Shown in pieces: positions 25,314-34,646 of a stretch of DNA of 64,000 nt. The position numbers were made by a program, and so were the translations under genes. The stretch comes from Alloyangia pacifica (lineage in GTDB: Bacteria > Pseudomonadota > Alphaproteobacteria > Rhodobacterales > Rhodobacteraceae). How positions within the stretch are numbered: the first letter of the stretch is position 1; each line of letters opens with the position of its first letter. The stretch spans positions 1-64,000 of the forward strand of contig NZ_CP022194.1 in the NCBI RefSeq assembly GCF_003111685.1, read 5' to 3'. The notes below the pieces were generated by a model. The model saw only the letters and a program-made list of their open reading frames with translations, searched no databases and was not told the origin of the DNA.

Positions 25314-26009
25314 TCACGCCCAGGCGTGGTTCCTCAGGGCACCCGGGTTGCGAAGCGTGATGCTGCCGTAGCTGGTCTCGATCCAGCCGTGCGCCTCGAA
25401 ATTCCGGAGGACCGAATTCGCGGTGTGCCGCGAGGTGTTCGTCATCTCGCTGAGCTCCGCCTGGGTGACCCTGCAGGACGCGCCCACGCGGGCATCCCCC
25501 GGGCCGACCTCGAAGAGGCGCAGCAGGACGGCGGCGACGCGGGCATCGGTCTTGCGGATCAGCAGATCGGACACGACGCGCGCCATGATCACCTGGTTGT
25601 ACTCGGACAGCGACATGAGCTCCCGCTCCGCGCCGGCGACACTCTGGACGATCTGGTTGAGCGCGGAAGCGGGCAGGGAAAGCACCGTCGAGGGCTCCAT
25701 GGCCTTGAAGCTCAGGTAGCGCGGCCGTCCGCTGACGATCGGCCCCTGCCCGAACCAGGCGCCCTCGCGGAAGATGTGGCCGAGGACGATGCCGGCAGAC
25801 TCGCTCATGGCATAGGTGCCGAAGCTGCCCGCCACGACCCCGTAGATGCCGCCCGTGTCGTCGCCGCCGTGATGCGGGTAATCGCCCGGAGTGTAGTGCC
25901 GCAGCCGCGCCCGCGCCCGGACGGCGGCGCGGAAAGCGTCGCTGCGCTCTCCGAGCCACCCGAGGGTGGCGATGATCCAGGTTTTGTCCTCGAGCGTATC
26001 ACCCAGCAT
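25314..26009 (-). CDS. Crp/Fnr-family transcriptional regulator
   Basis: This 231-residue protein starts at ATG 26009 (GGGGGA upstream). The N-terminal half is a cyclic-nucleotide-binding-like beta-roll (IYGVVAGSFGTYAM, FREGAWFGQGP), and the C-terminal winged helix contains CRVTQAELSEMTNTSRHTANSVLRNFEAHGWIE, with the recognition helix in SRHTANSVL. No Cys cluster for an Fe-S centre is present, so it is not an Fnr oxygen sensor. It is divergent from the tiny membrane protein at 26187. Confidence 0.85.
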   Translation of the reverse strand: MLGDTLEDKTWIIATLGWLGERSDAFRAAVRARARLRHYTPGDYPHHGGDDTGGIYGVVAGSFGTYAMSESAGIVLGHIFREGAWFGQGPIVSGRPRYLSFKAMEPSTVLSLPASALNQIVQSVAGAERELMSLSEYNQVIMARVVSDLLIRKTDARVAAVLLRLFEVGPGDARVGASCRVTQAELSEMTNTSRHTANSVLRNFEAHGWIETSYGSITLRNPGALRNHAWA

Positions 26010-26186
26010 GAAATCCCCCAATCGTGACCCCCAAATGTTGGATTTTGAACAATTGCCGCGGGGGAATGCAATATGGAGCCCGACGCGCAGGGACGTTTGC
26101 TGCCGGCAGCATGGCATCAGCCGTGCTGTCCAGGCGCCGTTCGCGCCGCCCGGACCCGTGTCGTTAAAGAGTTTAGGACTGTCCTG

Positions 26187-26306
26187 ATGAAGAATTTGGA
26201 AAGAAAAGCAAAAGACCTCAGGGCCATCATCCTGGTCATCTTCGCGGTCTGGGGCCTGGTTCTCGTCGCCATCGCTGCGGCGCTGGTCTCGATCTTCATG
26301 ACGTAA
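26187..26306 (+). CDS. Tiny single-span membrane protein
   Basis: This 39-residue protein has a charged N-terminus (MKNLERKAKDLR) followed by one long hydrophobic helix to the end. TTAGGAC stands 9 bases before the ATG. It is divergent from the Crp/Fnr-like gene. No family was recognised. It is too short for homology to help, but the start, ribosome site and helix together look real. Confidence 0.5.
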   Translation: MKNLERKAKDLRAIILVIFAVWGLVLVAIAAALVSIFMT

Positions 26307-26384
26307 CGCGGGTTGGGAGCTGGGTGTGTCGGGTGCTTGAGCGGGCAGGTGCGAGCGGGCCGGTTGGTGGGTTGCAGATGCGAA

Positions 26385-26489
26385 GCGGCTCAGGCGATCC
26401 GCGATCTCGGGGATCGACATTTTGGCCTCGCGCCACTTGGCAATCTTGATCCTGCGCCGCTCACGCAGATCCAGCTCTTTGTGCGCCAT
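26385..26489 (-). pseudogene. IS30-family transposase N-terminal fragment
   Basis: A start with AAGGAGAACGG upstream opens a frame reading MAHKELDLRERRRIKIAKW and then SIPEIADRLSR, the helix-turn-helix head of IS30 transposases. The similarity stops after about 35 codons. This is a truncated insertion sequence at the boundary of the polysaccharide island. Confidence 0.7.
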
Positions 26490-27063
26490 TGTCCGTTCTC
26501 CTTGCTTTCAGCAAGATAGGGGATTTGTCGCAACCCAGTTTAGAATGTGCCCGCTACACACGAGAAACACGTATAATGCGATTTATGTTCCAATTATAGT
26601 TTGTCTATGCCGAACAGTCCTTCGCGCAGAGCCCCTCGCTTCTCTGGGTAAGTTGCTGCTGCTGACACGGCTCTAAATTCGCGGCAGAACTACTTTGGGT
26701 AGATTCTCCATGTAAGAATTAGCTTCAATAGATGACCTATGGATATGCCCAAAAGATGAGCGGTTTGCTCTAGGCTATCTCATGTAGCCGCCGCGTCAGA
26801 AGCAGCGTTACCTCTGGTGCGAGATCAAGCAAATCACCGTCGTATGATACCCCACAACCAATGGAAAAATGTGCGGTTACAGATACAAGCGCTCAGAGGA
26901 GCAGGTGTCTCACCAGCAATCTATATGACGAGGGCATACACAGAAAACTCCTCGGCTGGCGTGAGACGGCCGGCTGGCACATCGGGTTAGACCTTGCTGT
27001 CAATCATGTTAAAGGAGACTCAATTTTCTCGGGAGCCTCAGGCCCAAGACTTGGAGTGACACG
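26490..27063. other. AT-richer gap upstream of the polysaccharide cluster
   Basis: About 570 bases with lower G+C than the flanks and no convincing gene. A TATAAT stands at 26572-26577 without a good -35. A 68-codon frame from 26861 ends over the start of the kinase gene (TTGA overlap) but has no ribosome site. The cluster promoter should lie here. Confidence 0.4.
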
Positions 27064-29187
27064 TTGAGCGACATGAAACGTATTGAGCTGGGCCAGCGCG
27101 CGGCATCTGCTTCTCAAGACGAGGATGTCATCGATCTTGGCGCTCTGCTTGGGTCGCTATGGCGGGGTAAAGTGATCATCATCCTGGCGTTTGTCGTCGC
27201 GGTACTGATTGGTGGAATCTATTCATACGTGCTGGCCACGCCGAAGTACCGCTCCACAGCCGTAGTGATGCTCAACAACCGCGAAGAGCAGGTTCTCGAG
27301 CTGGGCAGCGTCATGAGCGGCCTGGGGTCCGACAGCACGGTGATCAACACCGAGGTCGAGGTGCTGAAGAGCCGGGTTCTGCTTGGCAAGGTTGTCGACA
27401 AGCTTGAGTTGACCACCGATCCGGAATTCAACGGGTCGCTCGAGACGCCGGGCACGATCGACCAGGTGAAAGACTTCGTGAAATCCTTGGTCGCCCCGAC
27501 CGGGGAAAGTGTTGGCAACGGTGACGCGCGGCAGCGTGAAGCCACAATCGACGCGCTTCTTGCAAGCATGACGATCAAGAACGTGCCGCAGAGCCTCGTC
27601 TTCCAAGTGACGGTGGAAACAACAGACGCGGCAAAATCCGCAAACATCGCCGATGCCCTAGTGGATCTCTACATCCTCAACCAGCTCGAGGTGAAATTCG
27701 AGGCGACCGAGCAGGCGACCACTTGGCTGACTGACCGGGTTACCGATCTGCAGGTGGCGCTGGAAGAGGCCGAAGGCAAGGTCAAGGACTTCCGAGCCAG
27801 CACACCGCTGGTCAGCCCCGAGGCGCTGGAAGGCCTCGAAATCCAAGTCAAGGACACGCGCGAGCGGATCACCAGCATGGAGACCGCGCAGGACGCTGCC
27901 CAGACCCGGGTCGCCGCGCTTGAGGCGGCGGAAACGCCGCAGCAGCAGGCGGATGCCACCAAGGACCTGCAGCTGCAGCGCATGCTGCCGCGGGTTGACG
28001 AGCCGGCGATCGCCGAAAGCTTCAGGGCGCGCTTCGAGCAGCTCGCTGCCCGCGCCCAGGCCGAGCTGACACGCAACACCAGTCAGCTCGCCGCGCTGCA
28101 GAACTCCCTTGCGGAACTCGAGCGGCAGACCGAGCAGCAGAGCCAGGATCTCATCACCCTGCAGCAGCTCTCCCGCGAGGCCGAGGCCAGCCGACTGCTC
28201 TATGAATATTTCCTGTCGCGTCTCAAGGAGACCTCGGCCCAGCAGGGCGTCCAGCAGGCTGACAGCCGGATCATCTCGCCGGCGGTGGAGCCGGTGCAGG
28301 CCTCGGCGCCGCGCAAGTCGCTCATCCTGGCGATGTCGGGCATTCTCGGCCTGATGCTGGGCGCCGCCTTCGTGCTGATCCGTGAAGCCCGCAACCGCGC
28401 CTTCCGCACCGCCGAGCAACTTGAGGGCGCTACGGGTTGCGCCACCATCGGCCAACTGCCGATGATCAAGGCCAGCCGCCGCAAGGATGCCATCGCCTAT
28501 CTCAAGGAGCGCCCCTCCTCGGCCGCCGCTGAAGCGGTGCGAAACCTGCGCACCTCGGTCATGCTCTCGAACGTCGACACCCCCCCCAAGGTCATCATGA
28601 CCTGTTCGGCGCTGCCCGGCGAAGGCAAGACCACCGTCGCCATGTCGCTGACGCTGAACTTCGCCTCCATGGGCAAGAAGGTGCTGCTGATCGAGGGCGA
28701 CATCCGCCGCCGGGTCTTCGGTCAGTATCTGACGACCGAGCAGACCGACGGCGTCGTCTCGGTGCTGACCGGCGCCAAGAGCTTCGACGAGGTGGTCACC
28801 CATGACGAGCTCGTCGGCGCCGACGTGCTGCTCGGAGATAAGGGTCAGTCCAACGCCGCAGACATCTTCTCGTCGGTGCGCTTCGCCGAGCTGCTGAAGG
28901 ATCTACGCAGCCGCTACGACATCATCATCGTCGACACGCCGCCGGTGCTGGTGGTTCCGGATGCACGGGTGATCGCCCAACACGTGGACGCCACCGTCTT
29001 CGTGGTGAAATGGGACCAGACCCAGCGCGAGCAGGTGATCGGCGCGCTGCGGGAGTTCGAAAGCGTCGGCAAGCCGGTGAGCGGCCTCGTTCTGAACCAG
29101 ATCAGCCCGCGCGGCATGAAGCGCTACGGCTATGGCAACAACTATGGGCCCTATTCGGCCTATGGGGCCAAGTACTATCTGAACTGA
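27064..29187 (+). CDS. Polysaccharide co-polymerase/tyrosine autokinase (Wzc/ExoP type)
   Basis: A 707-residue inner-membrane protein from TTG 27064 (GGAG 7 bases upstream; ATG 27073 is the alternative). It has a Wzz-type domain with a first membrane span at about 38-58, a long periplasmic coiled-coil (about 190-400), a second span at about 420-440, then a cytoplasmic BY-kinase with Walker A PGEGKTT (about 518), Walker A' LLIEGDIR and Walker B IIIVDTPP. The last 21 residues contain seven tyrosines, the phosphorylated tail. It governs chain length and export of Wzy-dependent polymers, with the outer-membrane Wza encoded at 48158-49525. Confidence 0.92.
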   Translation: MSDMKRIELGQRAASASQDEDVIDLGALLGSLWRGKVIIILAFVVAVLIGGIYSYVLATPKYRSTAVVMLNNREEQVLELGSVMSGLGSDSTVINTEVEVLKSRVLLGKVVDKLELTTDPEFNGSLETPGTIDQVKDFVKSLVAPTGESVGNGDARQREATIDALLASMTIKNVPQSLVFQVTVETTDAAKSANIADALVDLYILNQLEVKFEATEQATTWLTDRVTDLQVALEEAEGKVKDFRASTPLVSPEALEGLEIQVKDTRERITSMETAQDAAQTRVAALEAAETPQQQADATKDLQLQRMLPRVDEPAIAESFRARFEQLAARAQAELTRNTSQLAALQNSLAELERQTEQQSQDLITLQQLSREAEASRLLYEYFLSRLKETSAQQGVQQADSRIISPAVEPVQASAPRKSLILAMSGILGLMLGAAFVLIREARNRAFRTAEQLEGATGCATIGQLPMIKASRRKDAIAYLKERPSSAAAEAVRNLRTSVMLSNVDTPPKVIMTCSALPGEGKTTVAMSLTLNFASMGKKVLLIEGDIRRRVFGQYLTTEQTDGVVSVLTGAKSFDEVVTHDELVGADVLLGDKGQSNAADIFSSVRFAELLKDLRSRYDIIIVDTPPVLVVPDARVIAQHVDATVFVVKWDQTQREQVIGALREFESVGKPVSGLVLNQISPRGMKRYGYGNNYGPYSAYGAKYYLN

Positions 29188-29445
29188 GCCGCACTGGAAC
29201 CATCCGCGGTGGCAACGGAATAAACGGAATAGGTGTGTCCGGGGAAAGGGAAACTGCGGTCGCGAACTGATTTGCGCAACAACGCCTCGATGCCCTGCGC
29301 AATAATGCGGCACAGTAACATCCCTGAGCCGCAAACGGCCGCGCCGAGGGTTGCCAACCAGAAGGAAGGATATAATAAGCGAGCTAACTTTGCGACACAG
29401 TCTTGATCGAAGCCTCTCTTTAATCACATCGGCGGATATAAAATT

Positions 29446-30570
29446 TTGTTTTTGCTTGCGTTAATTGTATTCCTCGCTTCGTCGATCCTGGTAATCTACC
29501 CTTACATAATCTATCCGTTTATCCTAAAAGCGCTTCCCTCGCGCCCGCTCCGGCGCGACCCTCGGCATGCCTGCTCGGCCACCCTCGTGTTCTGCGCCTA
29601 CAACGAAGGCGCAGTGATGCCCGAGAAGCTTCGGAACATCGAGGCGCTCAAGGCCCGTTACCCGGACCTTGAGGTGCTGGCCTTTGATGATGGATCGAGC
29701 GATGACACCTTTGCCCAGATGCAGGCCCGACCTGACCTCCTGACCGCGACCCAGGGAGGGGGGCGCAATGGCAAGGCGCATGGGATGAAGCGTCTGGCAG
29801 GAATGGCAACAGGCGACATCATAATCTTTACCGACGCCAACGTGTTGCTCGACGAGGCCTCGATTGACAACCTCAGGGCCTGGTACGTGGATCCAGAGGT
29901 GGGCGGGATTTGCGGAACCCTGCGCTACATCGGTGCCGAAGGCTCGGCCACCGCGTCCGTTGGCGGCGCCTACTGGCGACTCGAAGAATATCTCAAGAAA
30001 GAGGAATCCCGAACCGGCAACGTCATGGGGGCTGACGGCTCCATCTTCTCGTTGCGTCGCGCGCTTTACCCCGAGTTTCCCGACTCGGTTCTGGACGACC
30101 TAACTGTTTCCATGGCGGCAGTCTTCGCTGGCAAGCGACTGCTCAAAGTCGACGACGTGATCGCCTATGAACGGTTGGTGGCTGCGCGCAGCGAGGAGTT
30201 TGCCCGAAAAGTGCGCATCTCCGCCCGAGCCTTCCATACACACCTCTATCTACGACCGCAGTTGGTCGGCATGTCCCGGATGGACAAGTTCAAATATGGC
30301 TCGCGCAAGCTTGTCCGTTGGTTCGGCGGCCTGTTTCTTTGCCTATCAGTGCTTTCGGCGATGTTCCTAGGGGCGCTGATCTCACCTCTCCTCGGCCTTG
30401 CGGTGTTGGTCGCCCTAGTCCTGGCTATTGTGATCGGGCCGCGGTTCGAGACCGGCCCGGTCAGCACTGTGACTGAAATCGTCTTGGCACTTATGGCCAC
30501 ATCAATGGGAGTTTGGCGCGCGATGAAGGGGCAGACCGTCGTAACCTGGTCGCCTGCCAAGTCGCGCTGA
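29446..30570 (+). CDS. Membrane-anchored family 2 glycosyltransferase
   Basis: This 374-residue protein begins at TTG 29446; no ATG is available before the first membrane helix. After an N-terminal span, a GT-A domain shows FCAYNEG, DDGSSDDT (nucleotide-binding Asp), FTDANV (DxD-like) and later DDLTVSM. Two or three C-terminal spans follow. It probably adds a sugar to the lipid-linked repeat unit at the inner face of the membrane. The 258-base gap before it holds no gene I can see. Confidence 0.82.
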   Translation: MFLLALIVFLASSILVIYPYIIYPFILKALPSRPLRRDPRHACSATLVFCAYNEGAVMPEKLRNIEALKARYPDLEVLAFDDGSSDDTFAQMQARPDLLTATQGGGRNGKAHGMKRLAGMATGDIIIFTDANVLLDEASIDNLRAWYVDPEVGGICGTLRYIGAEGSATASVGGAYWRLEEYLKKEESRTGNVMGADGSIFSLRRALYPEFPDSVLDDLTVSMAAVFAGKRLLKVDDVIAYERLVAARSEEFARKVRISARAFHTHLYLRPQLVGMSRMDKFKYGSRKLVRWFGGLFLCLSVLSAMFLGALISPLLGLAVLVALVLAIVIGPRFETGPVSTVTEIVLALMATSMGVWRAMKGQTVVTWSPAKSR

Positions 30571-30586
30571 GACCCGGAGTCTGAAG

Positions 30587-30682
30587 ATGGTGATCCAGAA
30601 CGACGCAGGGGGCCCGCACCGACCCCAGGCCCTGGCACCGGAGCGCCCGCGACCGATGGCAGCATGTGAGCAGCAGATATGA
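30587..30682 (+). CDS. Small open frame coupled to the heparinase-like gene
   Basis: This 31-codon frame has ATG 30587 preceded by GGAG at 7 bases, and its TGA overlaps the next start (ATGA). The product is Pro/Arg-rich with no known relative. The good ribosome site and the four-base overlap suggest a translated leader that couples to the downstream gene. Confidence 0.35.
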   Translation: MVIQNDAGGPHRPQALAPERPRPMAACEQQI

Positions 30683-32493
30683 GCCGGCTTGACAAGATTC
30701 GCGTCATGGCGCTGGCGGTCAGCCGCCTGAGCCCCCGGATGTGCTTGTTCATGGGACGCCGGGTGCTGCGCAACAAGCTGGCCCCCCGCTTCCCTGACGC
30801 CTATGCGCGCCGGCTGGCCCGGATCGAGCAGGACCTGCCCGCCATCGGCATGCCGCAGGCGCTGTCGCCCGGGCTGCTGGGCATGGCCGAGTTCTACTGC
30901 GCCGAGTACCGGCACATGCTGGAAGGGGCACTCGAGGGCCGGATCACTCTGCACGGGCGCTGCGTGGATTTCGGCGCGCCCGGCAAGGTCGACTGGACCC
31001 ATGTCGTGCCCGAGGAAGGCGACCACCAGATGTGGCGCGTCAAGCTGGGGCACATGGGCTTCCTCTGTCCGATGATGCTGGAGGGCGGGCCCGCCCACCA
31101 CAACGCCGTCGGAACCTACGTGCGCACCTCTGCCGGTATCCGGCCCGGCGCTCCCGGCACCTTCCGCGGCTTCTGGTTTCCCTACGGCGCATCGCACCGG
31201 GTGCTCTCGGTCGGATCGGGGCTGCTGGTGTGCCGTCACCGCGCAGCGCAAGACACGGCCCCCGCCCTGCCCGAGGCGGTGGACCAGGACCTTGCCGCGC
31301 TGTTGCGGCGCAACGTGGCCTTCATCCTCGACAACATCGAGCACGAGCTGTGCAACAACCACGTGGAGCGCAACCTGGCCGCGCTGTGCCTGTACTTCAG
31401 CCACGTGGACAGGGTGCCGGCGGAGATCGCCACGCGGCTTGAGCGCGACATTGCCGCGCTGCTGGACGCGACCCTGCTGGACGACGGCTGCCAGATCGAG
31501 CGCTCGCCGATGTACCAAGGGCTGAGCCTGGCCTCGCTGGGGGTCATGGCCGAGGCGCCCTTCCTCTCCGCTGCCCTGCGCGCGCGCCTAGCCGCCAGCC
31601 GGGACCGGGTCGCGCAGGTCTTCGCCGCGCTCTGCCTGCCCGACGGCGAGGTCGCCCTGTTCAACGATGCCTGGCACGGGGAAGTGCCGCACTGGACCGG
31701 TCCCCCGGCGCCGGACGGACGGATCCTGCTGCCGGACGGCGGCTACGGGCGGCTGGGCTGGGACGGCGACGTCTGCCTGATGGATGCCGGCGCCCTCGGT
31801 CCGCGCTGGAACCCCGGTCACGGCCATGCCGATTTCCTCTCGGTCGAGATCGCGCTGGCGGGGCGCCGCCTGGTCGTTGATCCCGGCACCTCGCGCTACA
31901 ACACCGGCCCCGAGCGCGAGCGCGAGCGCAGCGCCGCCGCCCACAACGGCCCGATCTGGCAGGGCCATGAACCCGTGGATTTCTACGGCTGCTTCAAGGT
32001 CGGCCGCATGGCGGCCGCAATTCTGACACCCGCCGCAGCGCTGCCCGACGACCAGACAATGCAGGGCCGCTTCCGAGACGGGCCGGGCACGCTGTCCCGG
32101 ACGGTCCGGCAGTTCCCCGGACAGGGCTTTCTGGTGATCGACCAGTGGTCGGCCCCGCAGCCTGCAGGGCAGGTCACCTGGCTGATCCCCGGCACATGGC
32201 ACCGCCAGGACGCCGCGCCTTCCGAAGCGCCCGCCGCCGCCGCAGTCCTGGCCCTGCGTCACGAGGACGGCACCGCCGCTTGGATCGAGGTGCTCAGCCC
32301 GGTCGTCTCAAGCGCGGTCACCGCGGACATCTGTGCCAGCCACTACGGCCACGTCACCCCGGCTCATGCCCTGACCCTGCACCCCGAGGCGGACCGTGGC
32401 CACCTGATCACCTGGATCGGACATGCCGCCCCGGAACCGCTGGTCCATGCCGAGGCGGCACGCCTGCTGGATGGGCTCGGGGCGCTGTCATGA
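30679..32493 (+). CDS. Heparinase II/III-like protein
   Basis: This 604-residue protein has an alpha-helical toroid N-terminal half (about 60-330; for example NNHVERNLAALCLY and DGCQIERSPMYQ) and a beta-sandwich C-terminal half containing GHGHADFLSVEI and VDPGTSRYN, the signature of the heparinase II/III family. Family members are polysaccharide lyases for uronic-acid glycans. In EPS clusters, similar proteins are also found without proven lyase activity. No clear signal peptide is present, so whether it works in the cytoplasm or periplasm is open. Confidence 0.85.
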   Translation: MSRLDKIRVMALAVSRLSPRMCLFMGRRVLRNKLAPRFPDAYARRLARIEQDLPAIGMPQALSPGLLGMAEFYCAEYRHMLEGALEGRITLHGRCVDFGAPGKVDWTHVVPEEGDHQMWRVKLGHMGFLCPMMLEGGPAHHNAVGTYVRTSAGIRPGAPGTFRGFWFPYGASHRVLSVGSGLLVCRHRAAQDTAPALPEAVDQDLAALLRRNVAFILDNIEHELCNNHVERNLAALCLYFSHVDRVPAEIATRLERDIAALLDATLLDDGCQIERSPMYQGLSLASLGVMAEAPFLSAALRARLAASRDRVAQVFAALCLPDGEVALFNDAWHGEVPHWTGPPAPDGRILLPDGGYGRLGWDGDVCLMDAGALGPRWNPGHGHADFLSVEIALAGRRLVVDPGTSRYNTGPERERERSAAAHNGPIWQGHEPVDFYGCFKVGRMAAAILTPAAALPDDQTMQGRFRDGPGTLSRTVRQFPGQGFLVIDQWSAPQPAGQVTWLIPGTWHRQDAAPSEAPAAAAVLALRHEDGTAAWIEVLSPVVSSAVTADICASHYGHVTPAHALTLHPEADRGHLITWIGHAAPEPLVHAEAARLLDGLGALS

Positions 32494-32584
32494 TCCTGTG
32501 CCGCTTTGCTCCTAGCAATCTGACGGGCGGTTCCGACCGCAATCCAAGACCATGTGGCCGGCCGTGCCATACCCGGAGACCACA

Positions 32585-33835
32585 ATGACTGCTTCCTTCG
32601 CGGCGGCACCCGCCGATACCCCGACCCCCGCCCCGCGCGCCCGGGTGCTCTACCTGACCAAGGTGGTGCCCTACCCGCCGGCGAATGCCGGGGACGCCGT
32701 CTATTCCAGGGGCATCATCGAGGCCATCGCCGTCACCACAGACCTGACGGTGCTCTGCGCCGACAGCGGCGGCACGATTCCCGAGGACCAGGCCCGCGCT
32801 CTGAGCTGGAACGTGGCAGGGCCGCAGCGCGGCGGACGCGCCGGATCGGTGCTGTCGCGCTGGCCGCTGATCGCCTGGAAGAGCGCCACCCCCGAATACC
32901 TGGCCCGGCTGGACCAACTGCTGACGGAAGACTGGGACGCCATCGTGCTGGACAATCTGGGCCTGGCCCATGCCCTGCCCCGGGCCGAGCGCTACCGCGC
33001 GGCCCATCCCGGCACTAGGCTGGTCTATATCTCGCACGAATACGAATACCCCACCCGCGCGGGCAAGTACGACAGCTACCACATGAGCTTGCCCAAGCGC
33101 TTGGTGGCGAACCGGGACCTTGCCAAGGTCAAGGCCTCGGAAGAGGCAATGCTGCGCGCGGCCGATATCGTCACGGTCATCAACACCAATGACCTCGTCC
33201 CCTTCCGCAAGATCGACCCGGACGTGAAGTACCTGCCCCTGACCCCCGGCTACAACGGCCCAGTCAGCGCCGCGCGCGTGATCGGCCCGGACACTCCCCG
33301 GCGCATCCTGCTGCTGGGCGGCCGCCGGTCGGAACAGAAGCAGCAGATCCTGCTGGACTGGATGGAGTTCGCCTACGACCGGATCAACGCCGCCGGCATA
33401 GAGATGATCATCGCTGGCGACATGCATGAATCCCTGCACGACACGCTGACCCGGCGCTATCCGCAGACCCAGGTCCTGGGCTTCGTCGCCAATCTCGAGG
33501 CGCTGATCGCCTCGGCCCGCATGGGCGTGATCGCCGATACCATCGGCGGCGGCTTCAAGCTGCGCCTGCTGAGCCATGTCTTCGAACGCCTGCCCATGGT
33601 GGGGCTGTCCGGGGCGATCTCGGGGCTGCCGACCCCCGAGGGCGCGGGGTATCTCGGGGCCGCCGACCTGCAGGAACTCATCACATTGGTCTGCGCGGTC
33701 TGCGACGATACAGACCGCCTCAACGCGTTGCAGGAACGCGCCTTCAACGATTGCGCCGAGGCCTACGCCTGGAGCGCCCGCGCTGAGGCCTTCACGGCCG
33801 CGGTCACGGGACAGACGGACGGGCACTTGGTGTGA
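32585..33835 (+). CDS. Glycosyltransferase, GT-B fold (group 1-like)
   Basis: This 416-residue protein starts at ATG 32585 (GGAG 6 bases upstream). The N-terminal PPANAGDAVYSRGIIEA resembles the acceptor-side loop of GT4-like enzymes; a second Rossmann-like half begins at about 240 (RRILLLGGRRSEQKQ, VLGFVANLEALIASARMGV). The usual GT4 Glu motif is not obvious, so the donor is uncertain. It is soluble and probably acts at the membrane on the lipid-linked oligosaccharide. Confidence 0.75.
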   Translation: MTASFAAAPADTPTPAPRARVLYLTKVVPYPPANAGDAVYSRGIIEAIAVTTDLTVLCADSGGTIPEDQARALSWNVAGPQRGGRAGSVLSRWPLIAWKSATPEYLARLDQLLTEDWDAIVLDNLGLAHALPRAERYRAAHPGTRLVYISHEYEYPTRAGKYDSYHMSLPKRLVANRDLAKVKASEEAMLRAADIVTVINTNDLVPFRKIDPDVKYLPLTPGYNGPVSAARVIGPDTPRRILLLGGRRSEQKQQILLDWMEFAYDRINAAGIEMIIAGDMHESLHDTLTRRYPQTQVLGFVANLEALIASARMGVIADTIGGGFKLRLLSHVFERLPMVGLSGAISGLPTPEGAGYLGAADLQELITLVCAVCDDTDRLNALQERAFNDCAEAYAWSARAEAFTAAVTGQTDGHLV

Positions 33836-33863
33836 CTAAAACAAAAATCTGGAGAGACATTTC

Positions 33864-34640
33864 ATGAAAGCTGTTCTTCTCGCAGGGGGGCTGGGCACGC
33901 GCCTGGCCGAGGAAACCTCGGTGCGGCCGAAACCGATGGTCGAGGTCGGCGGAATGCCGATCCTGTGGCACATCATGAACATCTACTCGGCGCATGGCAT
34001 CAACGAGTTCGTGATCTGCCTGGGCTACAAGGGCTATTTCATCAAAGAGTATTTCGCGAACTTCGCGCTGCACAATTCCTCGATCGAGGTGGACGTGCGC
34101 AATCGTTCGGTCGAATTCCTAGGCAAGAACGCTCTGCCGCCCTGGAAAATCCAGATGATCGACACCGGCGCCGAAACGCTGACCGGCGGTCGCCTCAAGC
34201 GCGTCCGGGACTACCTGCCCGAGGACGAGCCCTTCTGCATGACCTACGGCGACGGCGTTGCCGACATCGACATCACCAGCCTGGTTACCTTCCACAAGGA
34301 CCACGGCCTTGATGCGACGCTGACCGCCGTGCGCCCCTCGGGTCGCTTCGGCGCCACGCTGATCGAGGACAACCGCGTCAAGAGCTTCGAAGAGAAGCCC
34401 GCAGGCGACGGCGCGCAGGTCAACGGCGGCTTCTTTGTGCTGCATCCGCGCGTGATCGACCGGATCGCCGGCGATGAGACCATCTGGGAACGCGAACCCC
34501 TGGAAGGCCTGGCCCGGGACGGCCAACTGGCCTCGTTCGAGCACAACGGCTTCTGGCAGCCGATGGACACCCTGCGCGACAAGCAGAAGCTTGACGGCAT
34601 GTGGAACGAGGGCAAGGCGCCCTGGAAGATCTGGGAGTAA
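33864..34640 (+). CDS. rfbF: Glucose-1-phosphate cytidylyltransferase
   Basis: This 258-residue nucleotidyltransferase has the signature loop GGLGTRLAEET...RPKPM at residues 8-25, followed by EVGGMPILWHIM and the metal Asp in YGDGVADID. The length and the FWQPMDTLRDK motif match RfbF/DdhA. It makes CDP-glucose from CTP and glucose 1-phosphate. It is the first of four genes that together make a CDP-linked deoxysugar. GGAGAGA precedes the ATG. Confidence 0.95.
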   Translation: MKAVLLAGGLGTRLAEETSVRPKPMVEVGGMPILWHIMNIYSAHGINEFVICLGYKGYFIKEYFANFALHNSSIEVDVRNRSVEFLGKNALPPWKIQMIDTGAETLTGGRLKRVRDYLPEDEPFCMTYGDGVADIDITSLVTFHKDHGLDATLTAVRPSGRFGATLIEDNRVKSFEEKPAGDGAQVNGGFFVLHPRVIDRIAGDETIWEREPLEGLARDGQLASFEHNGFWQPMDTLRDKQKLDGMWNEGKAPWKIWE

Positions 34641-34646
34641 GCCTCG

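Noticed and set aside
26572..26577. TATAAT as the -10 of the EPS cluster promoter
   Set aside because: No acceptable -35 at 16-18 bases; position alone is not enough.
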